Assembly (NCBI GenBank): GCA_035939775.1
Contig: DASZFO010000336.1
Location: forward strand, 1-40,684
Direction: 5' to 3'
Source of the DNA: Pirellulales bacterium
Lineage (GTDB): Bacteria > Planctomycetota > Planctomycetia > Pirellulales > DATAWG01
Length of the DNA stretch: 40,684 bases
The position numbers were made by a program, and so were the translations under genes. Positions 15,646 to 24,477 of this stretch are shown here, piece by piece. Every line of letters begins with the position of its first letter. Positions within the stretch are counted from its first letter, which is position 1. Under the pieces are notes generated by a model that had not been told where the DNA came from, did not search any database, and worked only from the letters and a program-made list of their open reading frames with translations.

Positions 15646-16065
15646 ATGCCGCTCAAGACTCACGCTGACGAAGATCCGGTGCTCAATGTGACGTCGATGA
15701 TCGATGTCATCTTGGTGCTCACCATCTTCTTCATGGTGGCCACGAAGTTTCGCGAGGACGAGCGGAAGCTCGATCTCAAGGTGCCGGTCGTCAGCAATCA
15801 AGGTGCGCTCACGACCGCTCCCGAGCCGAAGGTGGTCAACGTCTATCAGGACGGCCATGTCTCGCTCGGGACGAAGCCGGTGAGCCTCGACGAGCTGACG
15901 AAATTGCTCGCCGCGGCCCACGCCCAATACAAGAAGTTGACGGTGCTGATCCGCGGCGACAAACTCGCCACCCATGGCCGCATGACCGAGGTCTACAACG
16001 CTTGCCAGCGGGCGGGCGTCGCCGAGCTGGCGATTTCGGTCAAGCTCGACACTGCGAAAAGATAG
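15646..16065 (+). CDS. ExbD/TolR family biopolymer transport protein
   Basis: A 139-residue single-span protein, the usual ExbD/TolR length. The one transmembrane helix (about 18-36) contains the essential proton-carrying Asp20 in SMIDVILVLTIFFMV. The rest is a periplasmic domain with the typical beta-alpha pattern (VNVYQDGHVSLG, LTVLIRGDKLATHGRMTEVYNACQRAGV). The ATG at 15646 is preferred over the GTG/ATT-region reading from 15598, because that extension would be encoded by the tandem heptamer repeat. The next gene starts 17 bases downstream. It pairs with the ExbB-like protein upstream. Confidence 0.93.
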   Translation: MPLKTHADEDPVLNVTSMIDVILVLTIFFMVATKFREDERKLDLKVPVVSNQGALTTAPEPKVVNVYQDGHVSLGTKPVSLDELTKLLAAAHAQYKKLTVLIRGDKLATHGRMTEVYNACQRAGVAELAISVKLDTAKR

Positions 16066-16082
16066 CGCGGAAGAGGTAGCGC

Positions 16083-18194
16083 ATGGGATCGTTTTGGGAT
16101 CAGCTTCGGCATCTCTTCGGCGGTCCGCAATTGCCGTGGACGATCCTTTGGCTGGGGCTGGCGGCGCTGATCGTCGGACTGATCGTGCTGACGCGCACGA
16201 GTTGGGGCCAATCGCACCCGCTGCACAAATGCGCCGCGATGTCGCTTCTGGCTCATCTGCTCTTGGCCGCCTACGCCACCACGGTGCAAATCGTCACCGC
16301 CGGCTCGCCCGAAGGACTTGCTGACCACGGACCGGTGAGCATGGTCTTGGTCAACGATAGCGGCGATGCGGCAGAGAGCACAGCCGGCGCGAAAGCGCAA
16401 AACGCCTGGGACAAATTGGTTGCCGGCGCCGCAACGATCCCCGACGTGATGCACCTCGATCATCCCGAGCCGCTGGCCGCCACCGCGCCGCCGCAGCCCG
16501 CGCTAGTTCGCGATCCGTTGGCGGCCAAGCCGTTGCTCGATCCATCGCCGGCCATGTTGGCCTCGCTGGTCAAGCCAACCGCCGATCCGGGCGCAGCCGC
16601 GACGGCCTCGCATCTGGAACCGGCCGCGGAGATCGAGGTTCCAACTCCTCGCGCTCCGCAGCCGGCGGCTGCCACGAAGCCCGATGCTGCCGGGCCAGAC
16701 CGCCAGCCGATCTCGCCGAACGATCATGCGGCAGCGGCAAGCGATCCCGACGGTTCGCTTGTCGCCTCGGTCGACAAACCGAAGACGCTCGTCCCCAGCC
16801 CGGATGCGCTGTCTACGCCGCCCGAGCTGATCGGCGTCAAAACCGCCGCGCAGCTATCGTCCAGCGGAACCGACAAGGCGGTCGGCCCCACTCCGGTCGC
16901 GCCGGCATCGATCGATTCCGCCGCCGACAACAAAGCCGGCATGGATGCAACACCCGGAAACGCCAAGGCCGGCGGCAATGCGGCATCCGAGAATCACGGT
17001 CCAACGGGTCCCGGCGAAAGCCGGCTCGTCATGGTGCCAGTTCCCGGCACCGCAGGAGCATCCTCGGGCAACTCCGCAACCGGCGCGGCGACCGAACCGA
17101 AGGTTTATCGCGATCGAACGGCCAGCGATCGGACGGGCATCGTGCTTCGTCATGGCGGCTCGCCGGAAACTGAGGCCGCCGTGCAAGCCGCTCTTAAATG
17201 GCTGGCCACTCACCAAAGCACTGACGGCCATTGGGACGCCGACAAATACGGCGCTGGCCGCGAAGACCGCGTCCTCGGGCAAGATCGCCAGGGCGCCGGC
17301 GCCCGGGCCCACACCGCGATGACCGGCCTGGCGCTATTAGCCTTGCTCGGCAGCGGAAACACGCACCTCGAAGGGCCGTACGCCGACAACGTCCGCCGCG
17401 GGCTGAACTATCTGATCAGCGTGCAAGGGACGGACGGCAATCTTGGCGGGCAAGCCGAAAAGTTTGCCTTCATGTATTCTCACGGCATCGCCAGCTTCGC
17501 GTTGAGCGAGTCCTACGCCATGACTCACGATCGCCGGCTCGAACCGCCCCTCCGCGCCGCGATCGGCTACACGCTCGCCGCTCAGCACCCGGTCACCGGC
17601 GGCTGGCGCTATCAACCGCATGAGACCGGGGATACGAGCCAACTCGGCTGGCAGTTAATGTCGCTCAAGAGCGCCGAGTTGGCCGGGATTCCGATGCCGG
17701 AGACCACGCGTGCCGGCGTGGTGCGGTTCTTGAAGAGCGTCGCCTCGGGCACCAGCGGCGGGCTGGGGAGCTATCGCCCGAACGAAATGCCCAGCCACGC
17801 GATGACGGCCGAGGCGCTCGTCTGCCGGCAGTTTCTCGGCATGTCGCGCGACAATCCGGCCGCCGGTGAGGCGGGAGATTATCTGCTGGGAGAACTGCCG
17901 AGCCGCGACCACGTCAATCTCTATTATTGGTATTACGGCACGCTTGGGATGTATCAATTGCAAGGCGACCGTTGGCAGCGCTGGAACGAGTCGCTGCAAG
18001 CGGCGCTCGTCGGCCAGCAGGTGACGGAAGGAGATTCGGCCGGAAGCTGGGATCCCAAATGCATCTGGGGCGGCTACGGCGGCCGGATTTACAGCACCGC
18101 GATGTCGGCCCTCTGTCTGGAGGTCTACTACCGCTTCCTGCCGCTTTACAACGCCGAACCCAACGGCGCGGCAAAGCCCCAAGACGCCCCGTGA
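16083..18194 (+). CDS. Membrane-anchored protein with prenyltransferase/squalene-oxidase repeat (terpenoid-cyclase fold) domain
   Basis: A 703-residue protein in three parts. Residues 19-37 and 51-71 are two transmembrane helices; the second (HKCAAMSLLAHLLLAAYATT) resembles the N-anchor of TonB-like proteins. Residues about 75-350 are a low-complexity Ala/Pro/Ser/Thr linker, likely spanning the periplasm. Residues about 358-690 form an alpha/alpha-barrel of the prenyltransferase/squalene-oxidase repeat class, with QW-like motifs: AALKWLATHQSTDGHWD, LNYLISVQGTDGNLGG and IGYTLAAQHPVTGGWRY. No DxDD or DCTAE cyclase motif was seen, so enzymatic cyclisation is not supported; a binding or protease-inhibitor-like role is equally possible. 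GGAAGAGG precedes the ATG. Its position after ExbB and ExbD suggests it takes TonB's place as the energised effector (inference). Confidence 0.85.
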   Translation: MGSFWDQLRHLFGGPQLPWTILWLGLAALIVGLIVLTRTSWGQSHPLHKCAAMSLLAHLLLAAYATTVQIVTAGSPEGLADHGPVSMVLVNDSGDAAESTAGAKAQNAWDKLVAGAATIPDVMHLDHPEPLAATAPPQPALVRDPLAAKPLLDPSPAMLASLVKPTADPGAAATASHLEPAAEIEVPTPRAPQPAAATKPDAAGPDRQPISPNDHAAAASDPDGSLVASVDKPKTLVPSPDALSTPPELIGVKTAAQLSSSGTDKAVGPTPVAPASIDSAADNKAGMDATPGNAKAGGNAASENHGPTGPGESRLVMVPVPGTAGASSGNSATGAATEPKVYRDRTASDRTGIVLRHGGSPETEAAVQAALKWLATHQSTDGHWDADKYGAGREDRVLGQDRQGAGARAHTAMTGLALLALLGSGNTHLEGPYADNVRRGLNYLISVQGTDGNLGGQAEKFAFMYSHGIASFALSESYAMTHDRRLEPPLRAAIGYTLAAQHPVTGGWRYQPHETGDTSQLGWQLMSLKSAELAGIPMPETTRAGVVRFLKSVASGTSGGLGSYRPNEMPSHAMTAEALVCRQFLGMSRDNPAAGEAGDYLLGELPSRDHVNLYYWYYGTLGMYQLQGDRWQRWNESLQAALVGQQVTEGDSAGSWDPKCIWGGYGGRIYSTAMSALCLEVYYRFLPLYNAEPNGAAKPQDAP

Positions 18195-18261
18195 CCCGCA
18201 AGTCATGGCTGGCGCATGGGATGCGTCGGTCCGAATTCTCGCGGCCGACTTGGCCGACAGT

Positions 18262-18289
18262 TTGACAACCCTATCGGCACTGGTACAAT
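18262..18289 (+). promoter_or_regulatory. Strong sigma-70-type promoter before the TatA-like pair
   Basis: A perfect TTGACA at 18262-18267 and TACAAT (five of six match TATAAT) at 18284-18289 are separated by 16 bases. Transcription would start near 18296, about 100 bases before the first TatA-like gene. It is the best consensus promoter I found in the window. Confidence 0.7.
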
Positions 18290-18398
18290 TGCATGGTGCC
18301 GGGCGTTGCTGTGGCGATCCGGCCATGCAAGGCTGTTGCCTTTAGGCACTTTGCGCCTTTCTCCACACCCACCGCGGAACGTTTTTTAGAGACTCCCC

Positions 18399-18635
18399 AT
18401 GCCTGCCTTGTTTGCTTTCCTGCCCGGCGGAATGGACATGCTAATTCTCCTGTTTGTTGTCCTGCTCCTGTTCGGCAATCGCCTGCCGAGCGTCATGCGG
18501 AGTCTGGGGCAAGGCGTCACCGAGTTCAAGAAGGGTGTCGCCGGGATCGAAGAAGATCGCGACGAGCATCGGCCCAACGACCCCGGCCGCAAAATCGACG
18601 ACAACCGGAAGACGCCCGAAGAACGTCCCGCTTAG
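18399..18635 (+). CDS. TatA/E family twin-arginine translocase subunit (first of two)
   Basis: A 78-residue protein with the TatA plan: a short N-terminal hydrophobic helix (FAFLPGGMDMLILLFVVLLLFG, 5-26), a hinge at FGNRLP, an amphipathic helix (SVMRSLGQGVTEFKKGVAGI, 31-50) and a charged polar tail. TatA forms the protein-conducting part of the Tat export system for folded proteins. A second TatA-like gene follows 62 bases downstream. No TatC is in the window. At least one neighbour in the window, the Gfo/Idh/MocA protein, has a Tat signal. The ATG at 18399 has only a weak upstream purine stretch (GAGA). Confidence 0.88.
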   Translation: MPALFAFLPGGMDMLILLFVVLLLFGNRLPSVMRSLGQGVTEFKKGVAGIEEDRDEHRPNDPGRKIDDNRKTPEERPA

Positions 18636-18697
18636 TTCAGTCACATTGCTTCGGCCGTAACCTGCGGATCGTGTTGGCTCGTTTTCTTGGATGAGTG

Positions 18698-19045
18698 ATG
18701 TTGATCGGTGGTGCGATGCTCTTTGCATTTTTGCCTGGCCCGAGCGATATGATGGTCATTGGCGTGGTGGCCGTGCTACTCTTCGGCAAGAATTTGCCGC
18801 AGGTGGCGCGGCAAGCAGGCCGCGCACTTTCCGAGCTGAAAAAGGGGATGGCCGGCATCCAATCGGAACTCAACTCGGCGATCTACGACAGCGATACCTC
18901 AAGCCGCGACACCTCTAGTAGCAGCTATCGACAGCCATCGTCGTCGTACTCTTCGTACCGCGATGACGACGACCGCGACGAGCAAACCGCCCCAAAGTTC
19001 GAGCCGCCTCCGGCGGAGCCATCGATTGAAGGGCCGCGGGCGTGA
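18698..19045 (+). CDS. TatA/B family twin-arginine translocase subunit (second of two)
   Basis: A 115-residue TatA/TatB-type protein. The membrane helix (GGAMLFAFLPGPSDMMVIGVV) is followed by LLFGKNLPQVARQAGRALSELKKGM, matching the FG(x)KLP hinge and amphipathic helix. The tail is Ser/Asp/Tyr-rich and longer than in its neighbour, closer to TatB in length. The ATG at 18698 is used; a GTG immediately before it (18695) would add one residue. Together with the first copy it may form a TatA-TatB-like pair. Which copy plays which role cannot be told by eye. Confidence 0.85.
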   Translation: MLIGGAMLFAFLPGPSDMMVIGVVAVLLFGKNLPQVARQAGRALSELKKGMAGIQSELNSAIYDSDTSSRDTSSSSYRQPSSSYSSYRDDDDRDEQTAPKFEPPPAEPSIEGPRA

Positions 19046-19102
19046 CGCACGGGACCTCCGGCTCTAGCCGCTCTCATCGCCGGAGATTAAGATCAGCTAA
19101 TC

Positions 19103-19176
19103 GGGCGGCTAGCTCAGTTGGTTAGAGCGCTATCCTCACACGGTAGAAGTCACAGGTTCGAATCCTGTGCCGCCCA
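19103..19176 (+). tRNA. tRNA-Val (anticodon CAC)
   Basis: A complete cloverleaf can be drawn over 74 bases: acceptor stem GGGCGGC (19103-19109) with GCCGCCC (19169-19175); a D stem GCTC/GAGC with an AGTTGGTTA loop; an anticodon stem CTATC/GGTAG around the loop CTCACAC, giving anticodon CAC; a five-base variable loop; and a T arm ACAGG-TTCGAAT-CCTGT. The discriminator base is A (19176). The 3' CCA is not encoded. I saw no duplicate of its 3' end that would mark an integrated element. Confidence 0.95.
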
Positions 19177-19310
19177 TTCGCCCGATGCGAGCCAGCCACG
19201 GGGACGCGACTCGTTTCGATTTCAAAGTCGTGTTTTCCGTTGTCTGCCGCACGTCCTCTTTCCTGTCCATCGGCCCGGGCTCGAGTCATCATTATCCCAA
19301 CGACGGCGCA

Positions 19311-22058
19311 ATGACTTCGACCCACCGGCGCACATCCTGCGGTTTACTTGCCCTCGCATTCTTCGCCTGGCTCTCGAGCGGATCCAGTGCCGCCGCCGCT
19401 GGGCTGACGATCGTGCCGACCTATGATTCGAGCGTCACGGGCCTTTCCAACTTCGCCCAGATCCAAAACGCGGTCAACTACGTTACCCAGGAGTTCCAGA
19501 GCTACTATTCCGATCAGATCACGGTCAACATCACGATCAAGGCGGTTGACGGAACAAGCGTTTTTGGCAAATCCTCGTTTAGTCTCGTTGGAACGACTTA
19601 CAGCGATATCCGCAATAAGCTTGTGACCACCGCAACCACGTCCGCCGACAGCGTCGCGGTCGGCAGCGGTGGCTCCGTTGGCTCGGCCGATCCGACCGGT
19701 GGCGGCCAATTTTGGCTGGCCCGCGCACAGGCGAAGGCGTTCGGCGTGATCGGCGCCTCGGATCCCGCCAACGACGGCACATTCACGTTTGGCACCGGCA
19801 ACCCATTCACTTTCGATCCGAACAACCGCGCTGCTGCCAATACGTTTGATTTCATCGGGGTGACCGAGCACGAGTTCTCCGAAATCCTAGGGCGAATCCC
19901 AGGGCTGAATCAGTCCCTTGGCGGTACTCCACCTCAATACGCTTACTACGCCTACGATCTTTTCCGATACACGGCGCCCGGCGTGCGAAGTCTCAATACG
20001 ACCGACACGAATGTCTACTTCTCGCTCGATTCGGGTACGACGAGCCTAAGAAACTACAACGGTCCCGCCGCCGGCGGGGACCTTCAGGATTGGGCCTCTG
20101 GCCAGGGCGCGGATGCCGCGAATGCGTCGATTAACGGCTCTACGAGGAATCCCTTCACGTCGGTCGATGTCACGACTCTAGACGTGGTTGGCTACCACGC
20201 GACGACGGCCCTGGGCATTTTCACGAGCCCCGTCGGCGGCAACAACGTGGCGATCAATCAATCCTCGACCTCGACGATCTCGCTCGAGGCCGCGCCGCCA
20301 ACCTACTTCGACCTGACGACTACAGGCACTGGTTCGACCACGCTCCGACAAACCGCCACGACTCGCTATCCGCTCTACGTGACGGACGCGCTCCAAGTCG
20401 CGAACAACTCGAACCTGTTTCTCGGCGAGAGCACGGGGAATCCCGTGACGCTCAACACGACGAATGTAGTAATCAAAGACTCGGGCGATCTGCGCATTCA
20501 ATCCGGCTCGCTTCTGAACGGCGCGGCCGGGAGCATTGGCAATGCCGCTCAATCTTCGCCGGCCAAGATCGTAGTCACCGGCTCTGGCTCGACATGGACC
20601 AACAGCGGAAACTTGAATGTGGGGGACACCGGCAGCGGAAGCCTGTATGTACTTAACGGCGGTGCGGTGGCGACTGCCGGTGCTTCGATCGGCGCCAACA
20701 CCGGCGCGACCGGCGTCGTCAACATCAACGGCGCCACGTCGTCATGGACCACGACTGGCCTGCTCGCAATGAGCGCGGCAAGCACGCTGAACCTCAACGG
20801 CGGCACCGTGCAGGCCGGCGGCTTTGGTACGACCTCGGCGACCTCCGCCACCATCAATCTCAACGGCGGAACTTTGAGCAGTCCCGGTTGGAGCGCCGGC
20901 TCGAATACGACGCTCAACTTCAACGGCGGCGCATTGCAAGCCGCCGCCAACTCGAGCGCGTTCCTGGGCGCATTGCCGGCCAATCAAGTCATCCTCTACG
21001 CCGGCGGCGCGACGATCGACACGAACGGCAACAGTATCACGATCCCGCAGAATCTGACCAACGCCGCCAACCGCGGCGTCAGCGCCGTGACGATTTTGAC
21101 TCCCGACATCACAAATGTATTTGCTTCGCCTCCCGCGGTGACGTTCAGCGCCGGCGGCGCCTCGGGGTATGCCACCTTGGATTCCAATGGACATATCTCG
21201 GCGATCGTCGTGACCAACCCGGGCAGCTTCACCACGGCGCCCACCGCCACGGTCACCGGCTCGTCGGCCGTGCTGACTGTCGCCACCAGCCCGAATAGCA
21301 CCGGCGGCCTGACCAAGATCGGCGCGGGACGATTGACTCTCGCCGCTCCGGTTTACTCGGGAAATACGGTGGTCAACGGCGGGACGCTGCGGTTCGCTAA
21401 TGCCGACGCGGCGAGCATTGCCGCGGGAGCGACCGCAACGATCTCCGCTGGCGCGACCTTGGAACTGGCCGGCGCGGTATCGGCCTTGTCGTCCGGAACT
21501 CATCGCGTGAACATCATGAACAGCGGCGCGACTCCCGCGGGACTGCTCGTCTCCGGCATCCATCAACAAGTCGGCAACATCGACGGCGCGGGCGTCACCC
21601 AGGTCAACGCCGGGAGCGATCTGACGGCCAATCACATCGTGCAAAGCGCTCTGGTAATCGGCGGCTCGTCCTTCAGCCACGCACTGGTGACGATCGACGC
21701 TTCAGATTCGAGCGGCAATCCGCTCGACGCAGCTTTCGGCGAATCCCAAACCCAGTTGTCGGCGGAAGCGAGCAGCATGGTCTTGGCCGGTTCACTCGCG
21801 TCGGATAGCCCGTTTGAAGCGGGCATTGGCTCGCCCGGCTCGATCGGCGACTTAGAAACGAGCGGTTCAAGTCTTGCTAGTTCAGCGCTTGGCAGTGCGA
21901 TCGCCGGCGGAGACGCGTCATCGGTCCCCGAGCCTTCGACCTTCGTGCTTATAATGATGGCCGCGATTTCGTTGGCCGTTCTCGCTCGACGCGCGGTACG
22001 CCGTGTAGGGAACCCGCCGTGGCGGGTTCCCTACACCGCATCACGCAATCCCATTTAA
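19311..22058 (+). CDS. PEP-CTERM protein with metalloprotease-like N-domain and beta-strand repeats
   Basis: A 915-residue secreted protein. Residues 1-30 are a signal peptide ([21 protein letters not shown]). Residues about 31-345 resemble PEP-CTERM-associated metalloproteases: [12 protein letters not shown] (184-195) places His187, Glu188 and Glu191, an HExxE rather than HExxH arrangement. Residues about 350-770 are Gly/Asn/Thr-rich beta-solenoid-like repeats, including autotransporter-associated strands such as [13 protein letters not shown] module at about 715-805 is shared with the 1618-residue protein. Near the C-terminus, [23 protein letters not shown] is a PEP-CTERM exosortase sorting signal. 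The ATG at 19311 is chosen over a reading that would begin inside the tRNA. The last 18 residues are encoded by or follow the palindrome at 22003-22036, an unusual tail. The stop overlaps an ATG (TAATG) ahead of carbonic anhydrase. Confidence 0.87.
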   Translation: MTSTHRRTSCGLLALAFFAWLSSGSSAAAAGLTIVPTYDSSVTGLSNFAQIQNAVNYVTQEFQSYYSDQITVNITIKAVDGTSVFGKSSFSLVGTTYSDIRNKLVTTATTSADSVAVGSGGSVGSADPTGGGQFWLARAQAKAFGVIGASDPANDGTFTFGTGNPFTFDPNNRAAANTFDFIGVTEHEFSEILGRIPGLNQSLGGTPPQYAYYAYDLFRYTAPGVRSLNTTDTNVYFSLDSGTTSLRNYNGPAAGGDLQDWASGQGADAANASINGSTRNPFTSVDVTTLDVVGYHATTALGIFTSPVGGNNVAINQSSTSTISLEAAPPTYFDLTTTGTGSTTLRQTATTRYPLYVTDALQVANNSNLFLGESTGNPVTLNTTNVVIKDSGDLRIQSGSLLNGAAGSIGNAAQSSPAKIVVTGSGSTWTNSGNLNVGDTGSGSLYVLNGGAVATAGASIGANTGATGVVNINGATSSWTTTGLLAMSAASTLNLNGGTVQAGGFGTTSATSATINLNGGTLSSPGWSAGSNTTLNFNGGALQAAANSSAFLGALPANQVILYAGGATIDTNGNSITIPQNLTNAANRGVSAVTILTPDITNVFASPPAVTFSAGGASGYATLDSNGHISAIVVTNPGSFTTAPTATVTGSSAVLTVATSPNSTGGLTKIGAGRLTLAAPVYSGNTVVNGGTLRFANADAASIAAGATATISAGATLELAGAVSALSSGTHRVNIMNSGATPAGLLVSGIHQQVGNIDGAGVTQVNAGSDLTANHIVQSALVIGGSSFSHALVTIDASDSSGNPLDAAFGESQTQLSAEASSMVLAGSLASDSPFEAGIGSPGSIGDLETSGSSLASSALGSAIAGGDASSVPEPSTFVLIMMAAISLAVLARRAVRRVGNPPWRVPYTASRNPI
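22003..22036. repeat. Perfect 16-bp palindrome inside the 3' end of the PEP-CTERM gene
   Basis: GTGTAGGGAACCCGCC (22003-22018) and its exact reverse complement (22021-22036) are separated by only two bases (GT). It encodes part of the tail [11 protein letters not shown] of the PEP-CTERM protein, after the Arg cluster where such proteins normally end. It is probably a dispersed palindrome that landed at the 3' end of the gene. It could also form a hairpin in the transcript between this gene and carbonic anhydrase. Confidence 0.85.
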
Positions 22059-22069
22059 TGGAGATCATC

Positions 22070-22765
22070 ATGGCACGCTATTTACCGAAATCCACGTGGT
22101 CCACCATGGCGCTTCTCGCCGCGGTGACACTATTCCCCGCCGCCGCGGCCTGGAGCGCCGAGCCATCGACCATCGATGCTGAAGGAGCGCTCAAGCGGCT
22201 CTTGGAGGGGAACGCCCGTTTTGTCGAGGGCAAGTTGCACTCGCCAACGGCCGCGGAAGTCGTCAAACGCCGCGCTGAGGTCGCGCATTCGCAGAAGCCC
22301 TTCGCGATCATCGTCAGTTGCTCGGATTCGCGGGTTGGGCCGGAGATCGTCTTCGATCAGGGGATCGGCGACATCTTCGTGGTTCGCACGGCCGGAGAGG
22401 TGGTGGACAACGCCGCGCTGGGGAGCATCGAATACGCCGTCGCGCATCTCGGCGCGCCGCTGGTAGTGGTGCTCGGCCACGAGCGCTGCGGCGCAGTGTC
22501 GGCGGCGGTGGCGGGCGCCAAAGAGCCGGGCCACATCGCCGACGTGCTCAAAGCGATCCAGCCGGCCGTCGATGAGACCAAGGGCAAGCCCGGTGACGCG
22601 GTCGACAACGCGATTCGGGCCAACGCACTCGACGTGGCCGCGCACTTGCAAGCCACCGGCCCAATCCTCGCCGAGCAGGTGAAAAGCGGCCGTCTTAAGA
22701 TCATGGGCGCCTATATCTCCCTCGATACGGGCAAAGTCGAGATGCTTGAGCGTGGGAAGAAATGA
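22070..22765 (+). CDS. Secreted beta-class carbonic anhydrase
   Basis: A 231-residue beta-carbonic anhydrase, which interconverts carbon dioxide and bicarbonate at a zinc centre. A signal peptide (MALLAAVTLFPAAAAWSA, 13-30) directs it out of the cytoplasm. The zinc ligands are visible: Cys84 and the Asp86-Arg88 dyad in CSDSR, and His137 and Cys140 in GHERCG. The ATG at 22070 is preferred over one at 22058 because GGAG stands six bases before it and it gives a cleaner signal sequence. It begins 11 bases after the PEP-CTERM gene stop and is likely co-transcribed with it. A SulP permease also lies in the window, but 20 kb away, so no functional link is claimed. Confidence 0.95.
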   Translation: MARYLPKSTWSTMALLAAVTLFPAAAAWSAEPSTIDAEGALKRLLEGNARFVEGKLHSPTAAEVVKRRAEVAHSQKPFAIIVSCSDSRVGPEIVFDQGIGDIFVVRTAGEVVDNAALGSIEYAVAHLGAPLVVVLGHERCGAVSAAVAGAKEPGHIADVLKAIQPAVDETKGKPGDAVDNAIRANALDVAAHLQATGPILAEQVKSGRLKIMGAYISLDTGKVEMLERGKK

Positions 22766-22782
22766 TCCGATCTGATCGGATC
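22764..22782. repeat. Small palindrome after carbonic anhydrase
   Basis: GATCCGATC (22764-22772), one base, and GATCGGATC (22774-22782) form a 9-bp palindrome overlapping the carbonic anhydrase stop codon. No T-run follows, so it is not a clear terminator. Confidence 0.5.
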
Positions 22783-22820
22783 GGCTCGTAACGTCCCAGT
22801 GACCAGTTAGTGAGGCGTCC

Positions 22821-24320
22821 ATGTCGCGAGTTTCCCGCAATTTCTGGCTCCTCGCGGTCGCTTTTCTTTCGCTGCTCCCCGTCGCGGCGCGGGCGGCGAC
22901 GCCGCACGTTTATGTCGTCCTGTGGTTCGACACGGAAGACTACATATTGCCGGCCGATGACGACGCCGCCCTGCATATCGCGGACTTTCTGACGCGAGTG
23001 AACATCCGCGGCACATTCAAGCTGGTTGGCGAAAAAGCCCGCACGCTCGAGCGCCGCGGCCGCAGCGACGTGATCGAGGCGCTGAAGAAGCACGAGATCG
23101 GCTATCACTCGAACTTCCACAGCGTTCAGCCGACGCCCGCCGTCTATCTCGACGCGCTCGGTTGGGATGACGGCGTGGCGGAGTTTGACCGCCGCGAGCG
23201 GCCCGGTTTCGACGACGTCAAGCGAATCTTCGGCGCGCCCCCCACCTGTTATGGCCAGCCCGGCAGCTCGTGGGCGCCGCAAGCCCTCGGCGCGATGCGG
23301 CAATGGGGGATGAAGGTCTATCTCGATGCCGGCCAACACGTCGGCCTCGATGGCAAGCCCTTCTATTACTGCGGGCTGCTCAACATCTACCAGATCGCGC
23401 ATATGCCGCGGGCCGATCTCAACAACCCGAGCGCCCTGACGGAGGCCGAGGGCAATTTCAGCGCGGCCCGCAAGCAACTTCAGGCCGAAGGGGGCGGCCT
23501 GATCAGCATCATCTACCATCCGTGCGAGTTCGTGCACAAAGAGTTTTGGGACGGCGTCAACTTCCGCAACGGCGCCAACCCGCCCCGTGAAAAGTGGAAG
23601 CTGCCGAGGGCCAAGACTCCCGAGGAAACGCGAGTTTCTTATGAAGTCTTCGAGAACTACGTCCGGTTCATGCAGCATTTCGACGACGTGAAGTTCATCA
23701 CGGCGAGCGGCGCGGCCCGCCTTTACGCCGACGCGGCAATCAACCGCACTTGGAAGACGGCGGACGTAAAAGAGCTGGCCGCCGCGGTCGGTGACGAACC
23801 TTGTTTCCAGCAGCACGAAGGCTACGCGCTATCGGCCGCGGAAGTCTTCGCGATCTTGAGCCAGTTCGTGACAGCCCGCGCTGCGGGACACGATCCCGAG
23901 ATTCAATATCCTGGCAGTCCCTATGGACCGAGCAGCCCGGTAGCGCCGCTCGACGCGCCCGTCACTGTTGAAGGTGAGCAATTCCTTCGTTCCACGGCGG
24001 ACGCGGCCGATTCAATTCGAGCGCACGAGCGAATACCGTCAACCGTATGGCTAGGGAGTCGCGCCGTGCCCGCCGAGGCGTTTCTCCGGTCACTGGCCCT
24101 GGTCGCTTTGAACATGGCCGACGGCAAACCGGTCCCGGCCACGGTCGAGATCAAGCCGGCTCGGCTGGCGGCTGTGAAGTACGTCGCCGACGACAACCCC
24201 GGTCTCTGGAAATGGGTGATCTTCCCGCCGAATTTCCACGCTCCGAACGTCATGGCCTTGGCCAAGCGGCAAGCCTGGACGTTGAAGCCGGCCTTTCGAA
24301 ACGACACATCGGCCGAATGA
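22821..24320 (+). CDS. Secreted polysaccharide-deacetylase-like protein
   Basis: A 499-residue protein with a signal peptide (FWLLAVAFLSLLPVAARAA, 8-26). The mature start, PHVYVVLWFDTEDY (28-41), resembles the first NodB motif with Asp37 and Asp40 as candidate base and metal ligand. GYHSNFHSVQ (94-103) resembles the second motif, with His96 and His100 as metal ligands. The region about 135-260 continues the distorted barrel of a polysaccharide deacetylase. The C-terminal part (about 330-499) is not a domain I recognise. GTGAGG precedes the ATG. It follows carbonic anhydrase by 55 bases on the same strand. Deacetylation of a polysaccharide is the family role; the true substrate is unknown. Confidence 0.75.
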   Translation: MSRVSRNFWLLAVAFLSLLPVAARAATPHVYVVLWFDTEDYILPADDDAALHIADFLTRVNIRGTFKLVGEKARTLERRGRSDVIEALKKHEIGYHSNFHSVQPTPAVYLDALGWDDGVAEFDRRERPGFDDVKRIFGAPPTCYGQPGSSWAPQALGAMRQWGMKVYLDAGQHVGLDGKPFYYCGLLNIYQIAHMPRADLNNPSALTEAEGNFSAARKQLQAEGGGLISIIYHPCEFVHKEFWDGVNFRNGANPPREKWKLPRAKTPEETRVSYEVFENYVRFMQHFDDVKFITASGAARLYADAAINRTWKTADVKELAAAVGDEPCFQQHEGYALSAAEVFAILSQFVTARAAGHDPEIQYPGSPYGPSSPVAPLDAPVTVEGEQFLRSTADAADSIRAHERIPSTVWLGSRAVPAEAFLRSLALVALNMADGKPVPATVEIKPARLAAVKYVADDNPGLWKWVIFPPNFHAPNVMALAKRQAWTLKPAFRNDTSAE

Positions 24321-24344
24321 TGCAGCAGATGTTTTCTCGACTAG

Positions 24345-24420
24345 GATCATCCGCAGATTGCGCAGATTTTCATAGATTGAGAAATGTCAAATCTGTGTTC
24401 ATCTGCGAAGTCTGTCGATC
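24345..24420. repeat. Imperfect inverted repeat built from GCAGATT/AATCTG units
   Basis: The left part (24345-24372) contains GCAGATT twice (CCGCAGATTGCGCAGATTTT). The right part (24387-24420) contains the complements AATCTGTGTTCATCTGCG and GTCTG. It lies in the 157-bp gap between two convergent genes. Similar AATCTGCG-type intergenic repeats are widespread in environmental bacterial genomes. The arms match imperfectly. Confidence 0.5.
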
Positions 24421-24477
24421 ATTCTTCTTGACTGCCGCGACTCGAACTAGGAATGAATCACGTTCGCCGCGCGCCTT

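Noticed and set aside
19103-19176. tRNA-Val as an integration site of a genomic island
   Set aside because: No integrase gene and no second copy of the tRNA 3' end were seen in the window.
22701-23816. A 371-residue minus-strand frame opposite the deacetylase-like gene
   Set aside because: The plus-strand frame has a signal peptide, a ribosome-binding site and NodB-like motifs; the antisense frame has none.
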